Position numbers and translations under genes: made by a program
DNA from: CAYLHS01 sp964383535
Lineage (GTDB): Bacteria > Actinomycetota > Acidimicrobiia > Spongiisociales > UBA4744
Direction: 5' to 3'
Assembly (NCBI GenBank): GCA_964383535.1
Contig: CAYLHS010000018.1
Span: 1-31,662 of the forward strand
Length of the DNA: 31,662 nt
Shown here: in pieces, positions 7,708-16,205 of the stretch
Layout: each line of letters opens with the position of its first letter
Numbering within the stretch: the first letter of the stretch is position 1
Notes under the pieces: generated by a model
Seen by the model: only the letters and a program-made list of their open reading frames with translations
Databases searched by the model: none
What the model was told of the DNA's origin: nothing

Positions 7708-8634
7708 GTGCGCTCGCTGTTGCTGATCGCGAATCCCGCCGCTTCTCGCTTCACCGGTGGCCTCCACCGCACGGTGGTGGCACGTTTGTCTCGCGCCTAT
7801 GAAGTCGAGACGGCATGGCCAACGAGTGCCGGAGGGGTCGAGGCTCGAGCGCTACAGGCTGCCCACGAGGGAACCAACATCGTGGTCGCCATGGGCGGGG
7901 ACGGGGTTGTCCACCATGTCGTCAACGGGATCGCCGGTACGGAGGCGACGCTCGGAATCATCCCTGCCGGTACCACGAACGTGCTCGCACGCATCCTGGG
8001 TGTTCCGGCGAGACCGACGAGGGCGGTGTCCTATCTGGCATCTCAACCTCCCGCCGTACGGACGGCACTCGCCCGAATCTCTATCGAGACCTCCGGCACC
8101 ACGACGGTTCGATACGCGACTTTCGCGACGGGTCTCGGATTCGACGCCGAGGTCGTGCGCTTGTCCAATCTGGAGCCATATCGAAAGTACTGGTTCGGCG
8201 GTATTCACTACGCCCGTTCGGCAGCTTCGGTGGTGTTGTCACGCAACGGCAGGCCTCCGCCCATGATGCGAGTGCAGGCGGGAGGACGATCGGCGGACGC
8301 CGCGGCGATCTTGGTACAGGTCCACGACCCCTACACCTACTTCGGACGCCTCCCGTTGAGGATTTCGACCGCGCCGCACGAAGGCCTCGCCGTCCTTCTG
8401 ATCGAGCGTCTTTCGGTCAGGAACGTGCCGAGGATTCTCGCGGCGGCGATAGCAGGTCGTGACCTCTCGTCGATCGGCGGTGTGCACGTATTGCCAGACG
8501 TCCCGGAGGTGGAGGTGTGGTCGGATCCCCCATCGCCACTCCAAGCCGATGGCGAGTCACTCGGCAGTCCGGGGGTAGTGCGCTTCTCGGCGCTGCCACA
8601 CGGACTGCGGGTGGTCGCACCGATCGGCGATTGA
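7708..8634 (+). CDS. Diacylglycerol/lipid kinase family protein (YegS/DgkB/LCB5 type)
   Basis: A 308-aa soluble or membrane-associated kinase that phosphorylates a lipid such as diacylglycerol with ATP. The N-terminal catalytic domain has NPAA near the start, the GGDGVVHHVVNGI nucleotide motif (about 63-75) and IIPAGTTNVLARILG (about 85-98; active relatives usually read PxGTxNDxAR). The C-terminal beta-sandwich carries GLGFDAEVV and ends with QADGE, typical of the family. Lipid substrate cannot be read from the sequence. GTG is the start because the conserved LLIANPAA begins at residue 5 and a -10 hexamer precedes it. Its stop lies 1 nt from the stop of the convergent eIF2B-like gene. Confidence 0.9.
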   Translation: MRSLLLIANPAASRFTGGLHRTVVARLSRAYEVETAWPTSAGGVEARALQAAHEGTNIVVAMGGDGVVHHVVNGIAGTEATLGIIPAGTTNVLARILGVPARPTRAVSYLASQPPAVRTALARISIETSGTTTVRYATFATGLGFDAEVVRLSNLEPYRKYWFGGIHYARSAASVVLSRNGRPPPMMRVQAGGRSADAAAILVQVHDPYTYFGRLPLRISTAPHEGLAVLLIERLSVRNVPRILAAAIAGRDLSSIGGVHVLPDVPEVEVWSDPPSPLQADGESLGSPGVVRFSALPHGLRVVAPIGD

Positions 8635-8635
8635 G

Positions 8636-9493
8636 TCAGGCGAGTTCCGGTGCGACGGCCCGTTCGATAGTGAGGTCCGGTATGTCGTCGATGGCCAGCA
8701 TCCCAACATCCGAGACGATGGCGGTGAACTGATCCAGCTCGACGACCTCTGACAGAGATCGCCTCCAGCTCAGCCGGGACGTGATACGAAACAGGTCGAC
8801 AGGGAGGATCTTGTCACGACCTGCAGTCAGGTACCGGTCTACGCCGGCGACCATCGCTGCAGATGCGAGGCGGCGGATGCCGGCCTTCGTGACGGCTCTG
8901 TGGGGGCCGAGGGCGTCCGCGCCGGACAACACCAGATCGACCCCGGGGAGGTATTCGACAGCGGAATCGTCGTCGAGTACCTCGACGTCGAAACCGGCGC
9001 GTGTGAGCTCGGCCGCCATCTCCAGGCCCTCGCCACCGGGCATCGCTTCGGTGCAGCACACCTGAAAGGAGGTGCGCTCCTTCGCGGCATCGAGGACCGC
9101 CCTCACCGACCGGGAACCACCATGGACCAGAACGGTCATCCCGTCCCCGATCAGGCTCGCGCCTTCTGCGCCGATCCTCTCTGTCGAAGCGTTCAGACGT
9201 TCTGAGAACTCACGGGCCACATCGACGACATGCTCGGGACCCTCTCCCAGTGCGAGATAGAGCTGATTGCAGAGAGCGAGCACCGGTGCTCGTACGGCTT
9301 GACGGTCGACGAGCAGCTCGATGGCGTCCTCGATCGCTTCGGGGTACGACTCCGGCGCGTAGGCGGCGACGCTCGAAGCGAGTCCTTCCAGGGCGGCGGC
9401 AGCCTCGGCACCGACGGCCGCCGCGCTGGAGACGGCGTTCAGCGATACCGCCGTCACGCGGCGCCATGCCTGCCATTCCCGCCATTCGGTCAT
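8636..9493 (-). CDS. eIF2B/ribose-1,5-bisphosphate isomerase-like protein
   Basis: A 285-aa protein of the IF-2B superfamily, which includes methylthioribose-1-phosphate isomerase, ribose-1,5-bisphosphate isomerase and eIF2B regulatory subunits. It has a helical N-terminal half and a Rossmann-like C-terminal half with VLVHGGSRSV (about 121-130), the FQVCCTEAMPGGEG segment, VDLVLSGADALGP (about 185-197) and a conserved Lys (about 203). The catalytic Asp of the isomerases is kept (GADA). The catalytic Cys of the HCN motif reads HGG, as in non-catalytic members, so isomerase activity is uncertain. A GGAGGG Shine-Dalgarno lies just before ATG 9493, and TACAGT about 20 nt upstream could be its -10. 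Confidence 0.85.
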   Translation of the reverse strand: MTEWREWQAWRRVTAVSLNAVSSAAAVGAEAAAALEGLASSVAAYAPESYPEAIEDAIELLVDRQAVRAPVLALCNQLYLALGEGPEHVVDVAREFSERLNASTERIGAEGASLIGDGMTVLVHGGSRSVRAVLDAAKERTSFQVCCTEAMPGGEGLEMAAELTRAGFDVEVLDDDSAVEYLPGVDLVLSGADALGPHRAVTKAGIRRLASAAMVAGVDRYLTAGRDKILPVDLFRITSRLSWRRSLSEVVELDQFTAIVSDVGMLAIDDIPDLTIERAVAPELA

Positions 9494-9523
9494 GATCCCT
9501 CCGGATCGGACGAACTGTAGCCG

Positions 9524-10360
9524 CTAGTCCGGAGGCGTAGCCGTGGGAGGCGACGGCATGTGAACGGTCATCTGAGGGAACGGGATCTCGATGCCTTCGC
9601 TGTCGAACCGCTTCTTGATTCGCCGCAGCGCTTCCCTGCGCAACGTCCATCGATCCTGCGGTCCGACCACCAAAAGCGCCCGCAGCGAGACGGCCGAATT
9701 GCCCAGCTCCTCGACGCCCAGCATCTGAGGCGGCTCCAGCACCTCGGTGGGATGGTCTTTCGCCAACTCGGCGAGTTCGTCCCCCATCACGTCGATGGCC
9801 CTGTCGACGTCACTGGAGTAGGAAATGCCGACGGTGACCACGACCCGCCCAAACGAGTGCGTGTAGTTCGAGGCAACGCCGATCGTGCCGTTGGGCACGA
9901 AGTGCACGTAGCCGTCCAGGTCGCGCAGGACTGTGACTCTGAGCCGCATCTCCTCCACGGCGCCGGCGATACCCGCGACCTTCACGACGTCACCAATCGC
10001 GAACTGGTTCTCGACCAGGATGAGGAACCCCGCGATGACGTCCTTGACGACGCTCTGAGCACCCAGGCCGACGGCGACGCCGGCGGCCGACCCGATAGCG
10101 ATGAAAGAGCCGATCGGGATGTCCCAGATGTTCATGACCGTCAGGACGACAACGAGACCGATGATGACCAGCATCACTCGGCGGATCCCTCCCCACAGCG
10201 TCTTCGCTCGCTGGCGTCGTTCGGCATCCGAGATGCTGTCGCCTGTCCCGATCCTCTCCACCCAGTGCGCGACCGAGCGGCTCACGATCAGCCAGACTGC
10301 GGCCGTTCCGAGAAGAACGACTCCAGTGGTGATCAGTTGGTGGATGATCTCGGAACTCAT
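9524..10360 (-). CDS. Small-conductance mechanosensitive ion channel (MscS family)
   Basis: A 278-aa membrane channel that opens under membrane tension to release solutes on hypo-osmotic shock. It has TM1 (about 9-28), TM2 (about 58-80) and the pore-lining TM3 (about 84-110) with the Ala/Gly pattern GSAAGVAVGLGAQSVVKDVIAGF, followed by ENQFAIGDVV and the beta domain (VPNGTI). The cytoplasmic alpha/beta domain completes the heptameric MscS fold. The length is typical. A leaderless-type TAGCCT lies 7 nt before the ATG, so it probably has its own transcript although it follows the GTPase genes by 48 nt in the same direction. That placement supports an envelope-stress role for the region. Confidence 0.93.
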   Translation of the reverse strand: MSSEIIHQLITTGVVLLGTAAVWLIVSRSVAHWVERIGTGDSISDAERRQRAKTLWGGIRRVMLVIIGLVVVLTVMNIWDIPIGSFIAIGSAAGVAVGLGAQSVVKDVIAGFLILVENQFAIGDVVKVAGIAGAVEEMRLRVTVLRDLDGYVHFVPNGTIGVASNYTHSFGRVVVTVGISYSSDVDRAIDVMGDELAELAKDHPTEVLEPPQMLGVEELGNSAVSLRALLVVGPQDRWTLRREALRRIKKRFDSEGIEIPFPQMTVHMPSPPTATPPD

Positions 10361-10367
10361 CGTGGCC

Positions 10368-10373
10368 AGGCTA
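10368..10373 (-). promoter_or_regulatory. -10 element, leaderless promoter of the MscS gene
   Basis: TAGCCT on the minus strand ends 7 nt before the ATG at 10360, between the GTPase stop codon and mscS. Confidence 0.5.
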
Positions 10374-10408
10374 ACGTGCTGTGTCCGGTGGCGTTAGCGA
10401 TCACAGTG

Positions 10409-11953
10409 CTAGTCGCCGGGTATCGCCGCCTCCAGCTTGGCAGCTTCGATCGACAGCTCCGTGAGTAAACCGACGAGTTCGGCCCGGTCCCTGATCACGG
10501 TGCGCAGATCGGCTCCGAGGCGACGATCCAACTGTGAGCTGACCGACGTCACGACGGTGTCCCGATATGCCCTGGCGGCCGTCCTTCCGGCCCTGGTCCC
10601 GCTGGATCTGGTCAGATGAACCAATCCGACGCCGATCAGCACCGCGGTGAACCCCACGATGACGGGCCACGGCCACGAGCCCCGTTCGAGCGTCGCGGGC
10701 CTCGCCCATGCCCACACGATCGACCCTATGACGGCGACGAGCATGAGCCATTCCGTCATCGAGGCGGCCCTCCACCATGCCTTGGAAGCCGGGAACGGCG
10801 AGTCCGCGAGTTTCGTGCCTTCGAGGGACCTCCGCACGTGGCGTGAGACCTCCGCCGGCCCGAAACGCGAGCGAAGCTGGGCCCCGAAGAAGCCCCCCGA
10901 CTCGAACGCCAGATCGGTGACGAACGTATCGATGTCAGTTGAGGCAGCTTGGATGGCAGCGTCCTGCCGTCCGTAGGGCTCCGGTCGATTCGGTTCCTCG
11001 GCACGCACGAAGAGGGCCGCCGGGCTCGATCGAACTGCCAGTCTGCGGCCTACCCGTTCGATAGCAGCGACCTCGGGCGGACCGGCGGCGACGTTTGCCA
11101 GCGTCACGGCCGAAGCGTCGCGTGTCTGCATCCATCGACTGTCGAAGTCCAACCCTTCACGCATCCCGACCACGGACGCAACGCCTTCGGAGGCAGCAGC
11201 CAAGTCATGCGCGAGCTTCCCGAGGACGAGCTGCTTCGCGAGGAGCCGATCGTCGATGAACCGCACGAGCTTGTCGATGCCCGCTGTGCGACCTTCTACG
11301 GCCACGGTCGTGAGCAGCTCGGCGTCGGGAATGCCGTCCTCGGCGAGGCGAGTCAGCAGATCGGCTCTCACCAGATCGAGATCGCCAGGACCGAACAGGT
11401 CGATCTGGTTGAGGACGAACAGAAAGCGGTCCCGGTGGTTCGAGAGGGGTCGCAGGTAGCCCTCATGCACCGCCCGGTCGGCGTACTTCTGCGGATCGAA
11501 CACCCACACGATCGCGTCGACCAGTGGAACGAGCCGTTCGACCACTTCGCGATGACCCAGGTCGATCGAGTCGAAATCAGGGAGGTCGATGATCGCGACG
11601 TCGATCCTTCCTGAATGCCCAATCCGCTCGTCGATGTCGAACGAGTCGAGGAGCCGGGTCAGGCCGGGTTCCGGTGTTGCCGGCATCCATACCCGTGGAC
11701 GGTCGGTCGTCGGTCGGAGCGTGCCGGTGGGCACGACGTGGGTGCCTGCGATCGCATTGAGGATGCTGGATTTCCCGACGCCGGTCCCGCCGGCGAGCGC
11801 GATGACGACCGTCTCGCCAAGGAATCCAAGCCGTGACCTCGTCTGCGTGGAGAGCCGGGCGTAGGTTTCGAGCCGGCCGTCGCCTGTGAGGTCCCGTGCC
11901 TTCGCCACCACGATGTCGAGCGTGTCGAGTGCTTTGCCCGGGTCAGCTGCCAT
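10409..11953 (-). CDS. Dynamin-like GTPase, second of a pair
   Basis: A 514-aa P-loop GTPase with a C-terminal membrane anchor. G1 is GGTGVGKS (about 55-62), G2 is RPTTDRP (about 80-86), G3 is DLPDFDS (about 123-129) and G4 is NQID (about 182-185). G3 lacks the usual Gly of DxxG. Two hydrophobic segments near 395-460 (MLVAVIGSIVWAWA and IVGFTAVLIGVGLVHL) should form a membrane hairpin, followed by a helical tail. Actinobacterial dynamin pairs such as Streptomyces DynA/DynB work as two partners on membranes, which fits this layout by inference. The open frame extends upstream, but ATG 11953 is chosen because it overlaps the stop of the partner gene by 11 bp, suggesting translational coupling. 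Confidence 0.85.
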   Translation of the reverse strand: MAADPGKALDTLDIVVAKARDLTGDGRLETYARLSTQTRSRLGFLGETVVIALAGGTGVGKSSILNAIAGTHVVPTGTLRPTTDRPRVWMPATPEPGLTRLLDSFDIDERIGHSGRIDVAIIDLPDFDSIDLGHREVVERLVPLVDAIVWVFDPQKYADRAVHEGYLRPLSNHRDRFLFVLNQIDLFGPGDLDLVRADLLTRLAEDGIPDAELLTTVAVEGRTAGIDKLVRFIDDRLLAKQLVLGKLAHDLAAASEGVASVVGMREGLDFDSRWMQTRDASAVTLANVAAGPPEVAAIERVGRRLAVRSSPAALFVRAEEPNRPEPYGRQDAAIQAASTDIDTFVTDLAFESGGFFGAQLRSRFGPAEVSRHVRRSLEGTKLADSPFPASKAWWRAASMTEWLMLVAVIGSIVWAWARPATLERGSWPWPVIVGFTAVLIGVGLVHLTRSSGTRAGRTAARAYRDTVVTSVSSQLDRRLGADLRTVIRDRAELVGLLTELSIEAAKLEAAIPGD

Positions 11954-13616
11954 AGAACCTCTCAGCGGCGTCACGCACGGCCACCGCGGCCGTCTCAAGT
12001 TCGGCGAACGAGTGGGAACCGAGTTCGGCCACCTTCTCGGTGAATCGGCCCGCCTCGTGATCGAACACCACCCGGAGGCGGGAGAGCAACGCGTCGCGGG
12101 CGCCCGAGACCATCGACCTGACCTCCGCCTTCCCAAACACCTGCTCGAGGAGTTTCTGTTGCAGCGCGGCCGCGCCCGCGGCAACACCCAACTCACCGCC
12201 GGTGAGTCCACCCGTCTGTGAGAAGATCGCGACGATCGCAACGACGGCCGCAGCGTTCACCCCGAGAGAGCCTATCTGCGCGCGACGCTTCCTGTCGCTG
12301 CCCTGTTCTGAGACGAGCGCCCCGACGTCCACAACCCACTCGTCCATCGTCTCCTCGAGTCGATGTTCGAGGCCGGGGGTCGAGCGCCACAACCTCCCCT
12401 CGTCGAGAAGCATCTTGCCTGCATGATCGAGTTCCCATGAGCTTGCAGCGCGAGCGGCTGCCGCATCGAGATGTCGTTCGACTTCCGTGGCGAGCGCCCT
12501 GCGTGCGTCGGGGTCTACCGAGGAGGGTCTGTCCGTGAGCATCCTGCCCAGACTGCCGAATCGGTCTCCGACCGCCTTGAGGAATCTCCCGGTACCGAGA
12601 AACTTCTGCCATCGCGCAGCCACCTCGGCTCTGACGAGCGTTCCCTCTTTCAGCGAACGAACGACTTCTGCGTACTGATCGGCGTACGCCGCCCCTGCTA
12701 CCGCGGCCAGGGCGCGGGCCTCGTCTGCGTCGCGCCGAACCTCCGTGACGAGCTGCCGGCTGCGTGTAAGGACATCGTCGACCGTTCCACGAGTCGCGTC
12801 GATCAGAACCCGGTGGCGGTTGACGGGATCGGCCAGTCGCTCCAGCGCGTCCTTGATGGAGGAGACCGTCGGCTCCGGAAGCCGACCATCGTCGACCTGC
12901 TGTTCTTCGATCTCGATGAGCGTCATATCACCGAGCGGGACGCTGCGCTCCGTGAGGTGGCGCAGGTAGTCGCTCACGATTCCGTCTGCGCCTTCGGCCG
13001 GCAATCGGTTGATCACGAACATCGTCGGCACTCCACGCCGCGTCGCGCGCTCGAGGAACTCCCATGGAACCGCATCTGCATAGCGCTGGGCGCTGGTCAC
13101 AAAGACGCACAGATCGGCCACCGCCAGGAGGTCCTCGGCGACTTCCCGGTGTTCGGTCACCACGGAGTCGAAATCCGGCGCGTCGACCACGGTCACGCCT
13201 CGCAGGATGCGGTCGTCGTCTCCCACGATGGTGGGCTCGACGGCGCCGAGAACCCCGGTCTTGTACGCGTCTTCCCGATCGGAGTGGCACCACACGACCG
13301 GTGCTGTCGTCGTCGGCCGAACCGCACCGGTCGGTGTGATCTTCCTTCCGGCGAGCGTGTTCACGAGGGTCGACTTCCCACTGCCCGTCGAACCGACGAC
13401 AACAGCGACGACGTCTCCGTCGAGATCGCCCAGTCGTGGGATCAGATACCCGCGAATGCTCCGCGCGAGTTCATCTCGGAGCTCTCTGCGACGCAAGCGG
13501 CTCTCAGACGGGAGGTCGAATCGGAACCCCTCGATCTGGTCCGCGAGCGCGTCGAGCGACGCGCGCAACCGTGCCACTGGCGAGATCAGGCGTTCCATCG
13601 AGAGATTGTCCCACAT
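11943..13616 (-). CDS. Dynamin-like GTPase, first of a pair
   Basis: A 557-aa P-loop GTPase. G1 is GSTGSGKS (about 75-82), G2 is RPTTTAP, G3 is DAPDFDS (about 145-151) and the G4 position reads NRLP (about 203-206) instead of NKxD. Guanine selection may therefore be unusual. A long helical stalk rich in Arg/Glu follows, then a hydrophobic Ala/Val/Gly stretch (about 455-490, SLGVNAAAVVAIVAIF and TGGELGVAAGAAAL) suited to membrane insertion. The start is ATG 13616, 8 nt after the kinase stop codon, with GGGAGG overlapping the kinase end; a second ATG 18 nt later is possible. With the next gene it forms a heterotypic GTPase pair probably acting on the inner face of the membrane. Confidence 0.85.
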   Translation of the reverse strand: MWDNLSMERLISPVARLRASLDALADQIEGFRFDLPSESRLRRRELRDELARSIRGYLIPRLGDLDGDVVAVVVGSTGSGKSTLVNTLAGRKITPTGAVRPTTTAPVVWCHSDREDAYKTGVLGAVEPTIVGDDDRILRGVTVVDAPDFDSVVTEHREVAEDLLAVADLCVFVTSAQRYADAVPWEFLERATRRGVPTMFVINRLPAEGADGIVSDYLRHLTERSVPLGDMTLIEIEEQQVDDGRLPEPTVSSIKDALERLADPVNRHRVLIDATRGTVDDVLTRSRQLVTEVRRDADEARALAAVAGAAYADQYAEVVRSLKEGTLVRAEVAARWQKFLGTGRFLKAVGDRFGSLGRMLTDRPSSVDPDARRALATEVERHLDAAAARAASSWELDHAGKMLLDEGRLWRSTPGLEHRLEETMDEWVVDVGALVSEQGSDRKRRAQIGSLGVNAAAVVAIVAIFSQTGGLTGGELGVAAGAAALQQKLLEQVFGKAEVRSMVSGARDALLSRLRVVFDHEAGRFTEKVAELGSHSFAELETAAVAVRDAAERFYGS

Positions 13617-13623
13617 GAGCCCG

Positions 13624-14904
13624 TCACGTCCTCCCGAAGACCACCTCCACGCGTCCTCCCCCGTCCGGGCCCTCACCGATCGTCAAGGTCCCGCCCGTGG
13701 ACTCGGCCGTCCGACGAACGATATCGAGACCGAGTCCCGTCGATCCGGTGCCGGAGTGACCACGGCGAACCAACCCCATGTCGGTGAAGCCCACACCTGA
13801 GTCATCGACTACCAGGCTCACGTTCCCGTCGTTTGCCCGGACCCGCACTCGGAACCCCGCCTTCTCAGGCGTGTGTGCGATGACGTTGCCGAGCAGCGCA
13901 TCAACCACGGCCGCTGCGTCTTCCCGAGTCACGCGAACCATGTAGGGACCGCCCTGCACGTCGGCGGACCAGTCCCTTCCCTGATCGTCGGCAAGTGCGC
14001 CCCAGAATGCGACCCTCTCCTCGACGACGTCGCCGAGGTCGGTGAGCGCCCCGATGCCTTCTCGCACCGGCCGACGGGCTTGTCGGATCACGTAGTCCAC
14101 CGTTCGTTCCAGCTCATCGAGTCCGTCGGCGAGACGTTCCGTGCGGTCGGGCATCGACTCGATCTCCAGCCTGAGCGCGGTGAGGGGAGTACGAAGCCGA
14201 TGGGACAGATCGGCGGCGTTGCGTCGCTCCTCCTCGAGCAGGTCGCCGACTCGTCCGGCGAGTCGGTTGAATGCCTCTCCGACCTCGACGATTTCCGGTG
14301 GACCGTCAGGGTCGACCCGCACCGACAGGTCACCCTCGCCGAGCTGGTGCGCCGCGTTCGAGAGCTCTTGCACCGGATGCACGACCGATCGTGCGAGCCG
14401 GTCGGCAACGAGGGCGGAGAGCCCTACGAGAGCGATCCCCAGCGACCCCAGGATCAGCCACGAGGACCCCACGTTGCGGGTGAGGAGATCCTTGGCAACG
14501 AACACTCGGATGACGGCGGTCCCCTGCTTCTCGCTCAGTGCTATCGGCACCCAGATGGCCTCACCGCCGTCGAGCGGCTGTCGAAACGCTTCCCCCTCGA
14601 TCGCTCGTCGATACCCGTCGTCGAGGGGCGCAGGTGCACCGACGACAGTTCCATCGGGGAGGATGATCGAGAGCATCCCGCCTCCCGACAGCTCGCCGGT
14701 GCCCACAACCGACGCCACGTCGTCGGCATCCCCATCGACCATGTACGGGCTGAGCGTCTGCGCGAAAATCTGCGCATCCCGCTCGGCGGCAACCAGAACC
14801 CGATCACGAGCGAGGGTCTTGACCATCCCGGCAAGCGGGATGAGAAACGCGAGCACCACCATCGCCGTGACAGCCGCGGACACCACCGCGAGACTTCTTC
14901 TCAC
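13624..14904 (-). CDS. Two-component sensor histidine kinase
   Basis: A 426-aa membrane kinase. TM1 (about 7-27), an extracytoplasmic sensor of about 115 residues, TM2 (about 147-169), HAMP (170-222), a dimerisation helix with phospho-acceptor His235 in LSHRLRTPLTAL, an N-box (GNVIAHTP), a G1-like box (VDDSGVGF) and a G2 box (STGLGLDIV) are visible. The GTG start overlaps the stop of the response regulator gene (GTGA), so the two are translationally coupled. The sensor domain has no recognised ligand motif. The HRLRTP form of the H-box is common in actinobacterial kinases. It leads directly into the two GTPase genes, implying that the circuit and the GTPases share a transcript. Confidence 0.93.
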   Translation of the reverse strand: MRRSLAVVSAAVTAMVVLAFLIPLAGMVKTLARDRVLVAAERDAQIFAQTLSPYMVDGDADDVASVVGTGELSGGGMLSIILPDGTVVGAPAPLDDGYRRAIEGEAFRQPLDGGEAIWVPIALSEKQGTAVIRVFVAKDLLTRNVGSSWLILGSLGIALVGLSALVADRLARSVVHPVQELSNAAHQLGEGDLSVRVDPDGPPEIVEVGEAFNRLAGRVGDLLEEERRNAADLSHRLRTPLTALRLEIESMPDRTERLADGLDELERTVDYVIRQARRPVREGIGALTDLGDVVEERVAFWGALADDQGRDWSADVQGGPYMVRVTREDAAAVVDALLGNVIAHTPEKAGFRVRVRANDGNVSLVVDDSGVGFTDMGLVRRGHSGTGSTGLGLDIVRRTAESTGGTLTIGEGPDGGGRVEVVFGRT

Positions 14905-15578
14905 GGTGCCACCAGCTTGACTCCTACACCCCGCACGGTGTGCAGATACTTCGGTTCCGCCGCCGTTTCGCCGAGTTTCTTCCTCAGCCACGACAGGTGC
15001 ACGTCGACGGTCTTGTCTGCTCCCCCGTACGGCTGGCGCCACACCTCTGCAAGCAGCTCTCGCTTGCTGATCACCCTGCCGGGTCGTGTGGCCAGATAGG
15101 CGAGCAGATCGAACTCCTTCTTGCTCAGTGACACTGCCTTCCCGGCAAGCGACACCTCCCTCGACGTGGTGTCGATCACCAACTCTCCCAGCTCGATGAC
15201 CTTGTCGTCGTCCGTCGCGACGCTACGCCGCAGCACCGCCCGGATTCTCGCGTCGAGCTGCCGCGCGGAGAACGGCTTGACCACATAGTCGTCGGCGCCT
15301 GCATCGAGAAGCCGCACGATCTCCTGCTCGTCGTCACGGGCGGTCGCGATGATCACGGGCATGGACGTCACCGCTCGGATCATCTTCAGGAGCTCGGCGC
15401 CGTCGATGTCAGGCAGGCCCAGATCGAGTATCGCCACGTCCCGGTGTCGCGACAAGGTCGCCTGGAGCCCCGCCATGCCCGCCCCAACCGATTCGACATC
15501 GTGTCCCCTGTCGGCAAGGAGCGCCGACAGGGTTTCGCGAATTCGAAGATCGTCCTCGATGATCAGCACGGATGCCAC
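14901..15578 (-). CDS. OmpR/PhoB-family response regulator
   Basis: A 225-aa DNA-binding regulator and partner of the downstream kinase. The receiver domain (1-115) shows the acidic pair (LIIEDD, about 9-10), phospho-acceptor Asp52 (AILDLGLPDIDG), the switch Thr (about 79) and Lys101 (VVKPFSARQL). The winged-helix effector (about 130-223) includes SLSKKEFDLLAYLATRPGRVISKRELL and DKTVDVHLSWLRKKLG. GTG 15578 is preferred because a TAGGGT -10 lies 8 nt upstream; GTG 9 nt later (MLIIEDD) is an alternative. It is the first gene of the run with the kinase and both GTPases, and is divergent from the exported protein at 15681, an obvious candidate target promoter. Confidence 0.95.
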   Translation of the reverse strand: MASVLIIEDDLRIRETLSALLADRGHDVESVGAGMAGLQATLSRHRDVAILDLGLPDIDGAELLKMIRAVTSMPVIIATARDDEQEIVRLLDAGADDYVVKPFSARQLDARIRAVLRRSVATDDDKVIELGELVIDTTSREVSLAGKAVSLSKKEFDLLAYLATRPGRVISKRELLAEVWRQPYGGADKTVDVHLSWLRKKLGETAAEPKYLHTVRGVGVKLVAP

Positions 15579-15586
15579 GAACGCAA

Positions 15587-15592
15587 ACCCTA
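15587..15592 (-). promoter_or_regulatory. -10 element, leaderless promoter of the regulator-kinase-GTPase run
   Basis: TAGGGT on the minus strand ends 8 nt before the GTG at 15578. It sits in the 102-bp divergent gap shared with the exported protein gene, where autoregulation would be expected. Confidence 0.5.
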
Positions 15593-15680
15593 TCTCCGAT
15601 TGATCGAATCCACAGCCCGCTTTGCGAATCCTTAACCTCCGCTTACTGCCGAATGCTCCGTGTGCGGGCACACTGTCCTC

Positions 15681-16202
15681 ATGAACACTCGACGGCTCGG
15701 TCTGTTCGCCGCCTGGCTCGCTGGTACGGTTCTGGCGGTGGCGCTGGCCAGTCAAGCAGTCGCGCTCGTCAGAGATCAAGTCACCGACAGGCCATCTCGC
15801 GCGGCGGTTCCGACGCAGACAGACGCCTCTCAGGAGCCGGCCACCAGTCTCCCCACCTTCACGTCGACCGAAGGGCAGGCCGGCACCTCCACCTCAACCA
15901 CATCGGCGACAACCACCACGACCGCACAGCAGGCCCAGATCACCACGACCACCACGACGGGCGACGAACGATACGACCTCGAGGGAGGGTGGGTGGAGGT
16001 CGCGTGTGACGGGGACAGAATCGTGTTCAAGTCCGCAGCACCGCGAGCCGGCTACCAAGTGGTACAACACGAGGTGAGTGACTCGGCGGTGGAGATCGCC
16101 TTCGAGAGCGAAGAACACACGTCGACGTTCAATGCCGGGTGCGAACACGGGACGATCGCTGCATCGACCGACGAGCACGGCGACCACGACGGAGACGATT
16201 GA
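15681..16202 (+). CDS. Exported or membrane-anchored Thr-rich protein with a paired-Cys domain
   Basis: A 173-aa protein of unknown function. A basic N-terminus (MNTRR) precedes a hydrophobic segment (about 7-27) that acts as signal peptide or anchor. A linker of about 60 residues rich in Thr, Ser and Gln follows, with runs of 5-6 Thr. The small C-terminal domain (about 98-160) has two Cys (in VEVACDGD and NAGCEHG), probably disulfide-bonded outside the cell. The tail is rich in His and Asp (EHGDHDGDD), suggesting metal binding (inference). It is divergent from the two-component operon by 102 bp and may be its target or signal input. Its stop is 3 nt from that of the convergent nuclease gene. 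Confidence 0.75.
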   Translation: MNTRRLGLFAAWLAGTVLAVALASQAVALVRDQVTDRPSRAAVPTQTDASQEPATSLPTFTSTEGQAGTSTSTTSATTTTTAQQAQITTTTTTGDERYDLEGGWVEVACDGDRIVFKSAAPRAGYQVVQHEVSDSAVEIAFESEEHTSTFNAGCEHGTIAASTDEHGDHDGDD

Positions 16203-16205
16203 CGG

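Noticed and set aside
11954..12241. N-terminal extension of GTPase 2
   Set aside because: It overlaps the coding frame of GTPase 1, and the Arg/Ser-rich translation has no similarity to GTPases. ATG 11953 fits translational coupling.
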